Shown: positions 35,662 through 44,101, numbered from the stretch's first letter. The stretch: 64,000 bases of DNA from UBA3006 sp031401235 (GCA_031401235.1 JANNRJ010000018.1:6454-70453); one strand, 5' to 3'. The notes: generated from the letters alone by a model not told the origin. Program-made: numbers and translations.

Positions 35662-36584
35662 AACGGTTCGTCCGCGTGGTTGGTAATACTCAAAAACAAT
35701 TCTTCGAGACTGACCGACTCCGCCCTCAGTTCGTTGAGGTATAAACCGGCATCGGCCAGCAATTTGGTGACATGTGCAGCATCGGACGCGGGCAATGCAA
35801 CACGAAGATAGGTGACGGCAATCTCTACGGTCAGTCCTGCGTTTCGGAGTGTTGCCGCCCCGACGGTTAGATTGTCGACCCCGACAATCAGCGATGGACG
35901 AGATGCTTCGGCCAAGACTTCATCAACTCGGCCGCTCAGCATCAATTTGCCACGATCGATGATGGCGACCCGATCACAAATTTGCTCAACCTCGGTGAGT
36001 AAATGACTGGAAACGAAAACCGTTCGACCCTCGCTCCCCATCTGTCGCAGGAGTTCCCGAATTTCGCGCATTCCAGCCGGATCCAAACCGTTTGCTGGCT
36101 CGTCAAGAACGAGCAGCGCAGGATCTTTGAGCAATGCGGCCGCCAAACCGAGACGCTGACGCATTCCGAGCGAATAAGTTCGCACCTTGTGATCGGCGCG
36201 ATCGCCCAGCCCAACTTTCTCTAAGCTCTCGATGACTCGTCGTTTGCCGATGCCATCCACGGCACCTAAAAGTTGAAGATTCTCGCGAGCCGTCATCGTC
36301 GGAAACATCGCTGGCGTTTCCACTATTGAGCCGACCTGGGGCATGACATCCGATAAATCGGATGGGGTTGGACGACCGAGCACGGCCGTCGTGCCCGACG
36401 TTGCCGATACCAATCCAAGCATGCATCGAATAGTCGTAGTTTTGCCCGAACCGTTGGGTCCGAGGAATCCGAATACTCCACCTTCCGGAACAGACAGATC
36501 TAAACCGTCCACCGCATTTACCCGTTTGCCGTGACGCTGTCGGTACTCCTTACGCAAGCCGGCAATTTCGATGATCGAAGTCAC
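35658..36584 (-). CDS. ABC transporter ATP-binding protein (ABC-2 exporter)
   Basis: The 308-residue ATPase has Walker A GPNGSGKTT (residues about 39-47), signature YSLGMRQRLGLA, Walker B LLVLDEPANGLDP and the H-loop segment VFVSSHLL. A C-terminal domain of about 90 residues follows, as in drug- and antibiotic-exporting ATPases of the CcmA/DrrA group. The start is GTG 36584. It energises the permease encoded immediately downstream; all three genes of the operon are translationally coupled. Confidence 0.93.
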   Translation of the reverse strand: MTSIIEIAGLRKEYRQRHGKRVNAVDGLDLSVPEGGVFGFLGPNGSGKTTTIRCMLGLVSATSGTTAVLGRPTPSDLSDVMPQVGSIVETPAMFPTMTARENLQLLGAVDGIGKRRVIESLEKVGLGDRADHKVRTYSLGMRQRLGLAAALLKDPALLVLDEPANGLDPAGMREIRELLRQMGSEGRTVFVSSHLLTEVEQICDRVAIIDRGKLMLSGRVDEVLAEASRPSLIVGVDNLTVGAATLRNAGLTVEIAVTYLRVALPASDAAHVTKLLADAGLYLNELRAESVSLEELFLSITNHADEPL

Positions 36585-36599
36585 GAATTATACGGTAAC

Positions 36600-36962
36600 T
36601 CAGCGGATACCGGTGTCACAAAAGATCTCGGCTACTGAATCAGCATTGGCTCGCACTTCAACTTCGACTTTTGAACACGTTGGAAAAATATTGTCGCCGG
36701 TATCGACGGTTACGGTGTATGTGCCGACCGGAATCTCAATAGCAAAATCTCCGACGGCGTCAATAACGACGGAGCCAACTACACGGTCACCCTTTCTGAA
36801 CTGAACTATGCCCTGCACGGGCTTCGGCTCACAATTTAGAACGCCGGGTTGCTCGACCGGACATGTTGGACCAGCCAGGACGCGACCACTGACTTGGCCA
36901 CTGGGTCCACCAATGGAATGATCGCCATCGCAACTTGTTAACGGGGACAGTACAAATGCCAC
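36600..36962 (-). CDS. Small secreted/lipoprotein-like protein with carboxypeptidase-regulatory-like fold
   Basis: From GTG 36962 the 120-residue protein begins MAFVLSPLTSCDGD, a very short hydrophobic stretch ending in a lipobox-like LTSC, without the usual basic N-terminal residues. The body (residues about 22-110) reads like a beta-sandwich of the carboxypeptidase-regulatory or Cna-B type: GQVSGRVLAGPTCP, VQGIVQFRK, DFAIEIPVGTYTVTV. An upstream in-frame stop prevents a longer start. It is 15 bases upstream of the ABC exporter genes and may be cotranscribed. Function unknown. Confidence 0.6.
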   Translation of the reverse strand: MAFVLSPLTSCDGDHSIGGPSGQVSGRVLAGPTCPVEQPGVLNCEPKPVQGIVQFRKGDRVVGSVVIDAVGDFAIEIPVGTYTVTVDTGDNIFPTCSKVEVEVRANADSVAEIFCDTGIR

Positions 36963-37012
36963 AATCAGAATAGTCGGCTACGTGTCACTCATTTTCAGCC
37001 ACGGCCGACTCA

Positions 37013-38044
37013 ATGGGTAATGTCGACAGAATGGTCAATGCCAATCCGCCCGCCGAACTTAATGCGGTAGTTGATCGTCTGCGGAAGCAGTTTCAATCTC
37101 CGGACTTGCGCCTCGACGGTCCGCCGCAACGGCTTGGCGGAGGATTTTGGGCGGAAATTTGGTCGATTTACTTCGCTCCTGACTCGGTGACAGCTATTCC
37201 ATCGCGGCTTGTACTTCGACTTGCGCCAGATCCGCAACTCGCCGCGTGGGAAAATACAATCCAATCGGGCGTTGCCAAACAGGGTTACCCAACTCCGCAA
37301 ATCTATTCGTCGGATTCGGCTCATGACGACCATCGAGCCTGGTGTGTAATGGACTTCGCCGTCGGGCAGCCATTGCTTTCCGGACTCAATGGCGTGCGGG
37401 CCTTGGCGACCCTTCCACGCCTCGCAATCACTCTTTCAGATACCCTTGCCCAGGCCGCGGCCGATCTTCACAAGCTCGACATTGCTCCTATCGAATTTGA
37501 GATATCCAAACTGGATCACGGACATATCCGCGCCGACGATCTCATCGACAGTTACCTTGATCGCATTGATGAATTACCGGACCGTTCACTACAACTCGGT
37601 GTTGAATCGCTCGCTGCAAACCGCCCAGTTGTGCGAACCAAAGTGATCTGCCACGGTGATCTGCATCCATTCAATGTGTTGTTAAACGATCTCGGGTACA
37701 CCGTTCTTGATTGGACCTCGGCTCAAATTGCAGATCCCACCTTCGATCTCGCCTACACCTATTTGCTCTTGGCAAATCCGCCTCTCGCCGCCCCCCGTGC
37801 GCTGCGTCCGATAATTAATTGGTTTGGACGACGTCTCGCCAACCGATTCATTTCCTCCTACTTGAAATTCAGTAAGAATGAAATCAATTTCGACACATTC
37901 GCTTGGTACCAATCTCTCCAGGCGTTTCGAATCCTGTTCGATCTCGGCTATTGGCGCGCCAATGATTCTGCTGATACCCGCCGAGGGCACCCGTGGTTCA
38001 TAATGGAACCTGAACTTCGCAAACTCGTCGAACAATCTCAGTGA
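37013..38044 (+). CDS. Aminoglycoside-phosphotransferase-family kinase
   Basis: The 343-residue protein keeps the APH/choline-kinase core: an N-lobe with RLGGGFWAEIWSIYF and VLRLAP, hinge WCVMDFAVG, the catalytic loop ICHGDLHPFNVLL (residues about 208-220, H-G-D....N) and the metal-binding TVLDWTSAQIADP. APH-like kinases phosphorylate hydroxylated small molecules and only some confer antibiotic resistance. ATG 37013 is used; ATG 37031 is an alternative. It precedes a PAP2 phosphatase by 19 bases, so a shared pathway involving a phosphorylated alcohol or lipid headgroup is possible. Confidence 0.85.
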   Translation: MGNVDRMVNANPPAELNAVVDRLRKQFQSPDLRLDGPPQRLGGGFWAEIWSIYFAPDSVTAIPSRLVLRLAPDPQLAAWENTIQSGVAKQGYPTPQIYSSDSAHDDHRAWCVMDFAVGQPLLSGLNGVRALATLPRLAITLSDTLAQAAADLHKLDIAPIEFEISKLDHGHIRADDLIDSYLDRIDELPDRSLQLGVESLAANRPVVRTKVICHGDLHPFNVLLNDLGYTVLDWTSAQIADPTFDLAYTYLLLANPPLAAPRALRPIINWFGRRLANRFISSYLKFSKNEINFDTFAWYQSLQAFRILFDLGYWRANDSADTRRGHPWFIMEPELRKLVEQSQ

Positions 38045-38063
38045 CGCACTTTCCCGCCGACCA

Positions 38064-38882
38064 ATGAAGTGGGTGACCTGGGACCAGGCCGCACTTCTAG
38101 CACTCGTCAGTGCAGTTGTCGCTCTTCTTCTGCGACGACTGCCACCCACTCGAATTCGTATGACGCTTCTAGCCGTGGCCCAAGAGCTGACATTGATGGC
38201 ATCGCTGTATGCCATCTGGCGCCTGGCTCGGGTTCTACCTCTTGACCGATCCAGCGGAGCCATCGAACGCGCTCGCCAAATAAACCAACTGCAACGTGAC
38301 CTCTTCTTTCCGTCCGAGCTCTCGCTGCAGCATTTCGTTTTGGATTATGAGTGGCTGGCGCGATTGACAAACTTTTATTACGCCGTTGCTCACGTACCAA
38401 CAATGCTCGTATTCCTCGTGTGGCTATTCGTTCGTCATCGAAATGCGTATCCACGATGGCGCAATTGCTTGGCGATTCTTACGGGCTTTTGCCTGCTAAT
38501 CCGCTTCATTCGTGTGGCGCCACCGCGCTTTCTTCCCGACCTTGGTTATATCGATCTCGCTACGCGCTTTGGCTTATCAATCTATGGACCAGTTGGCACC
38601 GGCGTCTCAGATCAATTTGCGGCCATGCCGTCGATCCATGTGGGATGGGCCGCGATTGTCTCATTTGGCATTATTGCCGCCGGGACAAGTCGATGGCGGT
38701 GGTTATTTGTCATGCACCTAGTGCTGACGATGCTCGCCGTCTCAGCGACAGGTAATCACTGGTGGCTCGACGGCATTGTCGCAATATTGCTGCTTGGCGT
38801 GGCCTTGCGCATCGACACACTTGGCCGACGTGTCTTCAAATCTGGAATTCGGATCAGACCTTCGGTCCCTTTGCACCGGTGA
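38064..38882 (+). CDS. PAP2-superfamily membrane phosphatase/phosphotransferase
   Basis: The 272-residue membrane protein carries the later PAP2 active-site motifs AAMPSIHVGWA (about residues 188-198) and GNHWWLDGI (about 231-239), with the phosphate-binding His residues, in the variant typical of inositol-phosphotransferase-like PAP2 proteins. About six membrane helices are present; the catalytic side should face outward. Likely substrates are phospholipids or phosphorylated alcohols. It sits directly after an APH-like kinase gene. The last 29 bases overlap the convergent encapsulated-ferritin gene. Confidence 0.85.
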   Translation: MKWVTWDQAALLALVSAVVALLLRRLPPTRIRMTLLAVAQELTLMASLYAIWRLARVLPLDRSSGAIERARQINQLQRDLFFPSELSLQHFVLDYEWLARLTNFYYAVAHVPTMLVFLVWLFVRHRNAYPRWRNCLAILTGFCLLIRFIRVAPPRFLPDLGYIDLATRFGLSIYGPVGTGVSDQFAAMPSIHVGWAAIVSFGIIAAGTSRWRWLFVMHLVLTMLAVSATGNHWWLDGIVAILLLGVALRIDTLGRRVFKSGIRIRPSVPLHR

Positions 38883-39135
38883 ATTTTTCCAACTGAATCG
38901 CGAACTCAGCAACATTGCAACGCAACCATTCAACGAGCATCGCCGCATGTTCCATTTCATCGTTCATGTTGTGAATGAGCACGGCCTTCAACTTGGCGTC
39001 GTCGCAATCATCGGCTCGTTGTCGGTACCAGTCCATTGCTTCGAGTTCCTCCATTAGCGAGACAATCGCTTGATGGGTTGAAATAGTTTCTTTTGTTAGC
39101 CGTTCTCGTGGAGCGTGTAGATCTTCACTTGACAT
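38854..39135 (-). CDS. Encapsulated-ferritin homologue (EncFtn), no shell gene nearby
   Basis: The 93-residue two-helix protein matches EncFtn of Rhodospirillum rubrum closely: RAIVSVMEELEAVDWY there reads QAIVSLMEELEAMDWY here. The ferroxidase ligands E30, E60 and H63 (E32, E62, H65 in EncFtn) and the entry-site residues E29, E32 and W36 are all present. EncFtn decamers oxidise Fe(II) and normally work inside an encapsulin shell. No encapsulin gene is adjacent, and the C-terminus (FTGAKGPKV) shows no evident shell-targeting peptide. It follows superoxide dismutase by 22 bases and probably shares its stress-type promoter, so it may act as a free ferroxidase or with a shell encoded elsewhere. 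Confidence 0.88.
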   Translation of the reverse strand: MSSEDLHAPRERLTKETISTHQAIVSLMEELEAMDWYRQRADDCDDAKLKAVLIHNMNDEMEHAAMLVEWLRCNVAEFAIQLEKFTGAKGPKV

Positions 39136-39157
39136 GAAATTCTCCTAAGTTTCAGAC

Positions 39158-39766
39158 TTAAATGGTGTGGTTGTTGCGAGCAACACTAAATCTCTCGGCG
39201 ATGATTTCCCAATTGAGATGTTCGATCACCGACTGAACCCAAGTCGCACGATCATTTTGGTTTGTCAGGTAATAAGCATGTTCCCAAACATCTACAAGGG
39301 CCAACACTTCGGTATTGGCGACAAGCTCATGTTGGTGATCACGAAGAGCGGTCGTTCGTAGAGTTTTGCTTGTGGTGTCGTACACCAACGCTCCCCAACC
39401 AGACCCTGGGATGCCCACACATACAGCGGTGAGCATGTCATGACACCTAGTCGTCGAACCGAAGTCGGCATTGATTCGGTCAGCAAGCAGTGCAGTTGGT
39501 GATGTGTTGTGCGGCGACAAGTTTGACCAAAAGAGCGAGTGCAGGACATGCCCACCTAAATTGAAATTAAATGCGGCCTGCACGCCGGCTAGTCGGTAAG
39601 AATCAGATGGATCGATTGCATCGAATTGCGCCGCCGACTCGTTTGCGCCATGAACGTAAGCCGCGTGGTGCTTGGCATGATGTAGGTGCAGAGTTTCGGC
39701 CGGACACCACGGATCGAGCGCGTCGTAGGCATAAGGAAGTACCGGCAGGGTGTATCGATCTGTCAT
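39158..39766 (-). CDS. Superoxide dismutase, Fe/Mn family
   Basis: The enzyme converts superoxide to peroxide and oxygen. From ATG 39766 it has 202 residues (a TTG three codons upstream is less likely). Metal ligands are visible in HLHHAKHHAAYV, GGHVLHSLFW and DVWEHAYY. In GGHVLH the position after HV is Leu where many members have Asn, a small departure near the active site. Fe or Mn preference cannot be decided. A promoter-like GTCT-N16-GGGTAA ends 9 bases before the ATG, implying a very short or absent leader. It is followed by EncFtn, pairing superoxide removal with iron oxidation. Confidence 0.93.
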   Translation of the reverse strand: MTDRYTLPVLPYAYDALDPWCPAETLHLHHAKHHAAYVHGANESAAQFDAIDPSDSYRLAGVQAAFNFNLGGHVLHSLFWSNLSPHNTSPTALLADRINADFGSTTRCHDMLTAVCVGIPGSGWGALVYDTTSKTLRTTALRDHQHELVANTEVLALVDVWEHAYYLTNQNDRATWVQSVIEHLNWEIIAERFSVARNNHTI

Positions 39767-39775
39767 ATCAACCAA

Positions 39776-39801
39776 TTACCCATGTTGGACTAGGTCCAGA
39801 C
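39776..39801 (-). promoter_or_regulatory. SigB/SigF-type promoter candidate for sod-EncFtn
   Basis: On the minus strand GTCT (39801-39798), a 16-base spacer and GGGTAA (39781-39776) match the SigB/SigF pattern (GTTT, then GGGWAT) and the other five elements in this block. The start codon at 39766 lies about where transcription would begin plus a few bases. Confidence 0.65.
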
Positions 39802-39807
39802 ATACAG

Positions 39808-39839
39808 CATCGCAGTGCGATGGGGGTCGCACTGCGATG
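39808..39839. terminator. Perfect hairpin between small hydrophobic gene and sod
   Basis: CATCGCAGTGCGA and its exact complement form a 13-bp stem around TGGGGG. It lies 70 bases downstream of the 23-residue gene on the minus strand and just upstream of the sod promoter, so it probably ends that transcript. A strong U-tract is absent on either side. Confidence 0.65.
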
Positions 39840-39908
39840 GTGTGGTTCGATCGGTCGAATCTCCATAGGGGGTGTGATTCGGAGCTTCGGTCTTGAACCT
39901 CGATCTGT

Positions 39909-39980
39909 TTATCGACGTACTAGTAAGACAACTACAACGACGACTAAAATCAAAACAACGAGTCCGCCTGGGAAATACAT
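39909..39980 (-). CDS. 23-residue single-helix hydrophobic protein
   Basis: ATG 39980 follows an almost ideal GGAGGAGG ribosome binding site and opens a 23-codon gene whose product starts MYFPGG, continues as an uninterrupted run of Val/Leu/Ile (about 15 residues) and ends RR. It would be one membrane helix with a positive cytoplasmic end, like other tiny stress-induced membrane proteins. It lies 35 bases after a four-helix membrane protein gene on the same strand and is followed by a hairpin, so it is probably the second gene of a SigB-type operon. Function unknown; the strong start signal is the main argument that it is real. Confidence 0.7.
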   Translation of the reverse strand: MYFPGGLVVLILVVVVVVLLVRR

Positions 39981-40015
39981 GGATCCTCCTCCGTTAAACA
40001 TATTTGGCTATTTGC

Positions 40016-40483
40016 CTAGTTCTGAGTAATGGTGGTCGAGTTTTTGTCATATCGGGGTAACAACAATGCCGCCACGACGATGATGCTTCCAGTGGCGACC
40101 GCGATCCAGCCCATTCCTGATTCCAGGGCGAGTGATTTCTGAAACGATTCAGTTTGCACGGCACCAACGAGCCCGGCGATACCGAGAACTGCTCCGAAGA
40201 ATAACTCTCCGCTGCGAGATCGAGCAGTCGCACTCAACAACAAGCAAAGTCCGATTCCAATTTCGATGAGACCGAGAGTTGTGGTGTAGGTAAAGCCAAA
40301 TGCTCGTATAACCGGCTCTGACATTGGACCTGCGAATCCACCGCGGGTAACCACGATAAGACCGACAACGAGCATCACCAGACCGACAAGTCCAGTGATA
40401 ATTGAATCTGGGGCGAATCGAGATTTGGATGTAGTGCGAACTTGTTTCTCGTGAACAACTTGTGGACTTTCTATTACTGCCAT
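40016..40483 (-). CDS. Four-helix membrane protein of unknown function
   Basis: The 155-residue protein has a hydrophilic N-terminus of about 28 residues (MAVIESPQVVHEKQ...) and four membrane helices (about 30-48, 66-84, 93-109 and 124-142), the size and shape of DUF4383/DoxX-like small membrane proteins, although I cannot assign a family. ACAAGGAG lies 7 bases before ATG 40483, and a SigB-type promoter candidate lies about 35 bases upstream. The gene sits between the stress phosphatase and sod and should be part of the stress regulon; the 23-residue hydrophobic protein gene follows. Confidence 0.75.
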   Translation of the reverse strand: MAVIESPQVVHEKQVRTTSKSRFAPDSIITGLVGLVMLVVGLIVVTRGGFAGPMSEPVIRAFGFTYTTTLGLIEIGIGLCLLLSATARSRSGELFFGAVLGIAGLVGAVQTESFQKSLALESGMGWIAVATGSIIVVAALLLPRYDKNSTTITQN

Positions 40484-40516
40484 GACTTGACTCCTTGTGG
40501 GGTTGGTAATTTCATG

Positions 40517-40542
40517 ATGCCCACCGGACGCCCTCTTTAAAC
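40517..40542 (-). promoter_or_regulatory. SigB/SigF-type promoter candidate for the four-helix membrane protein operon
   Basis: On the minus strand GTTT (40542-40539), 16 bases and GGGCAT (40522-40517). The -35 part extends to GTTTAA, the Bacillus SigB consensus. The start codon follows 33 bases downstream. Confidence 0.7.
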
Positions 40543-40546
40543 CAAG

Positions 40547-43396
40547 TTAATTTCCAGCAACAAGCTCCACGCACATCAATGCCAAGTCGTCGAATCGGTC
40601 TGTCACCTTGGCAGCAAGGGCATTCACGAACTCCTGCGGATGGAGTGTGGAGTTGTCCTTGGCCAGACGAGCAAGTCGAGTTAAACCGACGTCTATGTTC
40701 TCGCGTCGACGTTCCACCAAACCATCGGTGAACATCATCACCCGATCACCAGGAAGCAACTTGGTTTCCGATGATTCGTAGTGTCGCGCGCCGAATAGAG
40801 CCAGAGGTGGTCCAGAACGCTCCTCTAAATAGGTCGATCTGCCATCGGGATGAAGAATTAATGGTGAAAAGTGCCCGGCCTGGGCCCATTTCAGTGTCTT
40901 TGCCCGCAAGTCAAGCACCGCGTAACAACAAGTCACAAACGGACCGCCCTCCTCGTTTAATTTGGTGGTGACATTGTTGGCACGGATCATTACTTCCCCA
41001 GGCTCAGCGTGTTCAACGGCCAACGCCCTGAATACATTGCGAACTTGGACCATGAAAACGGCTGCGGTGCGACCGTGCCCAGCAACATCAGCGATGACGA
41101 GTGCCATGCGTTCATCATCAAGGGCAAACGCGTCATACCAGTCACCTCCGACGGGCTGGCGAGGATCTGCGGGTTCGTAAACGGCCGCAATCCGCACCAG
41201 TGGTGACGATGGCAACGAATTGGGCAAGGCAGCCGATTGGAGAAGCTGGATGGCAGTGCGTTCAGTCTCGATCTGTAATGCCAGGACGAGCTCTGCTTTG
41301 TCGGCTGCAACCAAATTGCTGACATCCCGACTGGCTGCGATGTAGCCGTCCCCCAGTTTGGCAACCTGCAAACTCATGAATCTTTCACCAGAATCATCGA
41401 GATCAAGAATGTCAGAGAATCGCATCCGGTCAACCTGATACGGCACACTGGTTTCGACAACATCTCGGAGCCGATCAAACATCCCTGAAACTCGCCAGTT
41501 TGGATAAACGTCGCACACGAGTCGACCTACAATCAATCCGGCATCGCGCCTAATACCATCAATACCGCTGCTATTGGCGAACTCAATTCGAAAGTCGATG
41601 ATCTCACCGTTGTCGGATCGTACGGAACGCGCAATGATCACGTCGTCGAGCATCGCTTCAAGTGAATGTCGAAATTCATCTCGATGAACCAAATTGGAGG
41701 CGGCGATTCGGGCTAGCGCAAGAGTTGTGAGTGATGACACCGTCCCCAGAACAATTGTTACCGCTGCATTAATCGGACGCGACGTCTCCCATCCGATATA
41801 CATCGCCCCAACCGCCTCACCGGAATCAACCAAGCGAATTGGTACCGACACGCTTTCGGGCTGAATAATGGTTCGATTCGTCACAACTGCTTCGTTTAGA
41901 GGGGTGTTTTCGTCAATTCCCCCATCGGGCCTTCGCCAGCGGCGCTCATCGTTTTCCCCAAACCCAGACAGTGCATGGATCGCAACACCTTCGTCTTGAC
42001 GAAATGCAACGGCGGATCGACCGTGAAATGCGTCGACAAGAAATGAACAAATGCTCACCGCGATCTGCTTGTCATCGAAAGCGGTGGATAGTGACTCCGC
42101 GAGGTGAAATAACTGTTCGGCATGTAGCAGCGTTTCAGTTTCCTCGGTGACATCCATAATTGTGACGCCAACTCCGACGACTTCTGAATCTTGATTATTC
42201 AATGGTCGGATATTCAATTTCCAATCTCGCTCATAAGCGACGTCGGGCAAGGAGATTCTCAAACGGTGATCAATAATTGGCTGTCCACTGTCCCTGACTC
42301 GCACGAGAAGGTGTTCGTACATTTGTCCTGCAATCGGACTGAGGTCGCCCGGTCGGAGCCCGACATGTTCGGAAATTGACCGACCATTCATCTCTGCCAT
42401 TGGTTGGTTAACGCGCCTAAATTTCAACTCGCGGTCCAACACCGCCATCGCCATTGGCGAATCTTCAAGTAGCGAGTCGCTGAATTGACGCTCAAGGCGC
42501 TCCCGACTTCGAGCCTCATTCAGTCGGAACACAAGCAAAATCACACCAACATTCGCCACGAGATAAATTCCAATTCCAACCGCGTCTGCTCTTGTCGCAA
42601 AAATCCATGAATTTTCATTTGGGGTAAAGGCCCACCACAAGGCTGCGGTACTCGCAACACTGGACAAGATTGCGGCTCGTAATCCACCGAAGACTGCTGC
42701 GAACACACACCCCATAAGCAAAATTGATCCTGGGCGATATTTGGCGTAATCGTCGACCGACCTCAAAATCACCATGATCAACATCGGAGGTCCGGCACCA
42801 AGAATTAGCTCTCGCATTCGAACAAATCGACGCGGGTCGACGAATATTTCCTTCAGGTATTGACTTGATGTTTCACTTTTGTCGACAAGCGATTCACTTG
42901 CCGACCGACCGGCCAGTCGGAGTGCCCCACTCTCTACATAGTGAAGGTCGGCGGCGGTATATGGAATTGTGGTCGACCTACGGACCGTGATCAAAACACC
43001 TGTTGTACCATCGTCGAGGAACGTAGGTACGGCAATGATTCCGACCGCTGGATATTGAGCAAAGTATTCTGACCATGACTCCGAAATAATTTCGACTGAA
43101 TTCGTAATTTTAGCGAAATGCGAAACGAGGCTGGACTTCCCGGATCGGGCGACTCCAGTTCCCAACCACTCCGGCGGTGGCGCGTCACTTGCACGGAGTC
43201 TCTCGACGAAGCCCTGTGCTGTCGGATTCGGGTCGACCATGTCGATCAGCGTTGCCTGTCCGGTATTTTGATTTACCCGAACCCAAAGGACAAGGTCGCC
43301 CCCCAGCGTCGCCCCGATTACGTTGAGTAATCCTGGCACGAGATGTTCCGGTTCATTGCGCCAAAGCATCGCAAATCGGCCAAGCATCTGCTCCAC
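40547..43396 (-). CDS. Multi-sensor SpoIIE/PP2C-type phosphatase (GAF, membrane, PAS, GAF, PAS, PP2C)
   Basis: The 949-residue protein starts at GTG 43396 with AGGA six bases upstream. Order: a GAF-like domain (about 1-165), a DUF4118/KdpD-like membrane block (about 205-300), a PAS domain with MDVTEE end (about 310-425), a GAF domain (about 430-570), another PAS-like segment (about 585-690) and a SpoIIE/PP2C phosphatase (about 715-949). The phosphatase keeps its metal motifs GGDWYDAF, IADVAGHG, MFTDGLVE and DDLALMC. Such RsbU/RsbP-like enzymes dephosphorylate the STAS antagonist and so release the stress sigma factor. It is divergent from the GHKL ATPase gene and 0.9-1.6 kb from the STAS and sigma genes it likely controls. 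Confidence 0.92.
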   Translation of the reverse strand: MEQMLGRFAMLWRNEPEHLVPGLLNVIGATLGGDLVLWVRVNQNTGQATLIDMVDPNPTAQGFVERLRASDAPPPEWLGTGVARSGKSSLVSHFAKITNSVEIISESWSEYFAQYPAVGIIAVPTFLDDGTTGVLITVRRSTTIPYTAADLHYVESGALRLAGRSASESLVDKSETSSQYLKEIFVDPRRFVRMRELILGAGPPMLIMVILRSVDDYAKYRPGSILLMGCVFAAVFGGLRAAILSSVASTAALWWAFTPNENSWIFATRADAVGIGIYLVANVGVILLVFRLNEARSRERLERQFSDSLLEDSPMAMAVLDRELKFRRVNQPMAEMNGRSISEHVGLRPGDLSPIAGQMYEHLLVRVRDSGQPIIDHRLRISLPDVAYERDWKLNIRPLNNQDSEVVGVGVTIMDVTEETETLLHAEQLFHLAESLSTAFDDKQIAVSICSFLVDAFHGRSAVAFRQDEGVAIHALSGFGENDERRWRRPDGGIDENTPLNEAVVTNRTIIQPESVSVPIRLVDSGEAVGAMYIGWETSRPINAAVTIVLGTVSSLTTLALARIAASNLVHRDEFRHSLEAMLDDVIIARSVRSDNGEIIDFRIEFANSSGIDGIRRDAGLIVGRLVCDVYPNWRVSGMFDRLRDVVETSVPYQVDRMRFSDILDLDDSGERFMSLQVAKLGDGYIAASRDVSNLVAADKAELVLALQIETERTAIQLLQSAALPNSLPSSPLVRIAAVYEPADPRQPVGGDWYDAFALDDERMALVIADVAGHGRTAAVFMVQVRNVFRALAVEHAEPGEVMIRANNVTTKLNEEGGPFVTCCYAVLDLRAKTLKWAQAGHFSPLILHPDGRSTYLEERSGPPLALFGARHYESSETKLLPGDRVMMFTDGLVERRRENIDVGLTRLARLAKDNSTLHPQEFVNALAAKVTDRFDDLALMCVELVAGN

Positions 43397-43469
43397 AATA
43401 GTTCCTGGTTCGGTGCTCTACATCGCCATCTGGCAAAGGAATTTAGGTTAAAGGCGACTTGGTTATGAT

Positions 43470-43495
43470 GTTTGAGATTCGCTTCTCGGGGGAAC
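43470..43495 (+). promoter_or_regulatory. SigB/SigF-type promoter candidate for the GHKL ATPase gene
   Basis: GTTT (43470-43473), 16 bases and GGGAAC (43490-43495). The start codon at 43508 lies 12 bases downstream, so the leader would be only a few bases. Autoregulation of the partner-switch by its sigma factor would be typical. Confidence 0.55.
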
Positions 43496-43507
43496 AAAAA
43501 TAGAGTC

Positions 43508-43930
43508 ATGAACATCAGCGCCGTAGATCGCGAGCAGCAGATATTCGATGCGGTACCGGCGAGCGCCAGCGCCGCGCGAAAATTTGTCGGCGAGATCCTT
43601 CGTGTCAGAGAAGCCCCTGTAGCGGTAGTACTCGATTTCAAATTGGTTGTCAGCGAACTTGTTGCCAATGCCATCGAACACGGGGACGGCGACAACCTAA
43701 CGGTTCGCGCCAACTTCTCCGACAGTCAGTGGTGGGAAATTGAAGTGATCAGTGGATTAGTGAAAAACGGCACCAAATTGAGACAACCTAACGATTGGAC
43801 AGTTGCCGGCAACGAGCACTCGTCAGGACGCGGTCTTGGAATCGTTCGAAAACTAATGGACGACGTCGTCACCGAAATATCAGATGGTCTAGTTAACGTC
43901 CGATGTCGACAGAGGAGAATAGAAAACTAG
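43508..43930 (+). CDS. RsbW-like GHKL ATPase, anti-sigma/serine kinase type
   Basis: From ATG 43508 the protein has 140 residues (the frame is open 12 codons earlier). It is a single HATPase_c_2 domain with an intact N-box (VVSELVANAIEHG, about residues 45-57) and G2 box (SSGRGLGIVRKLMDD, about 108-122). Such proteins bind a sigma factor and phosphorylate a STAS antagonist. It keeps the ATP-binding residues that the second RsbW-like protein here lacks, so it may be the active kinase of the switch. It is divergent from the phosphatase gene and convergent with csbD, with adjoining stop codons. Confidence 0.85.
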   Translation: MNISAVDREQQIFDAVPASASAARKFVGEILRVREAPVAVVLDFKLVVSELVANAIEHGDGDNLTVRANFSDSQWWEIEVISGLVKNGTKLRQPNDWTVAGNEHSSGRGLGIVRKLMDDVVTEISDGLVNVRCRQRRIEN

Positions 43931-44101
43931 TTATTCGGTTCCGCGCTGTGGAGTAACCCGATCCCTTACATTGTCGATTACTTCTTTGGCCTTACCCGCC
44001 AATTCGTCAATTTTTCCTTCACGACGAAGTTTGTCGTTGTCGGTCAAGTCCCCGACTGCTTGCTTTATTTTTCCCTTTGCTTTATCAGTTTTTCCACTCA
44101 T
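43931..44101 (-). CDS. CsbD-family stress protein
   Basis: I set the start at ATG 44101, which has GAGGAGA upstream; the frame continues much further but without signal. The 56-residue product MSGKTDKAKGKIKQAVGDLT... is a standard CsbD protein, rich in Lys, Asp and Gly and mostly helical. CsbD is a classical SigB-controlled protein of unknown biochemical role. A SigB-type promoter candidate lies 87 bases upstream. Confidence 0.9.
   Translation of the reverse strand: MSGKTDKAKGKIKQAVGDLTDNDKLRREGKIDELAGKAKEVIDNVRDRVTPQRGTE

Noticed and set aside
36990..37020. GGGTAA near the start of the APH-like kinase gene
   Set aside because: The bases 16 upstream read TCAG, not GTYT, and the box overlaps the start codon.
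38064..39775. Encapsulin shell gene near EncFtn
   Set aside because: The neighbours are a PAP2 phosphatase and superoxide dismutase; neither has HK97-fold sequence features.
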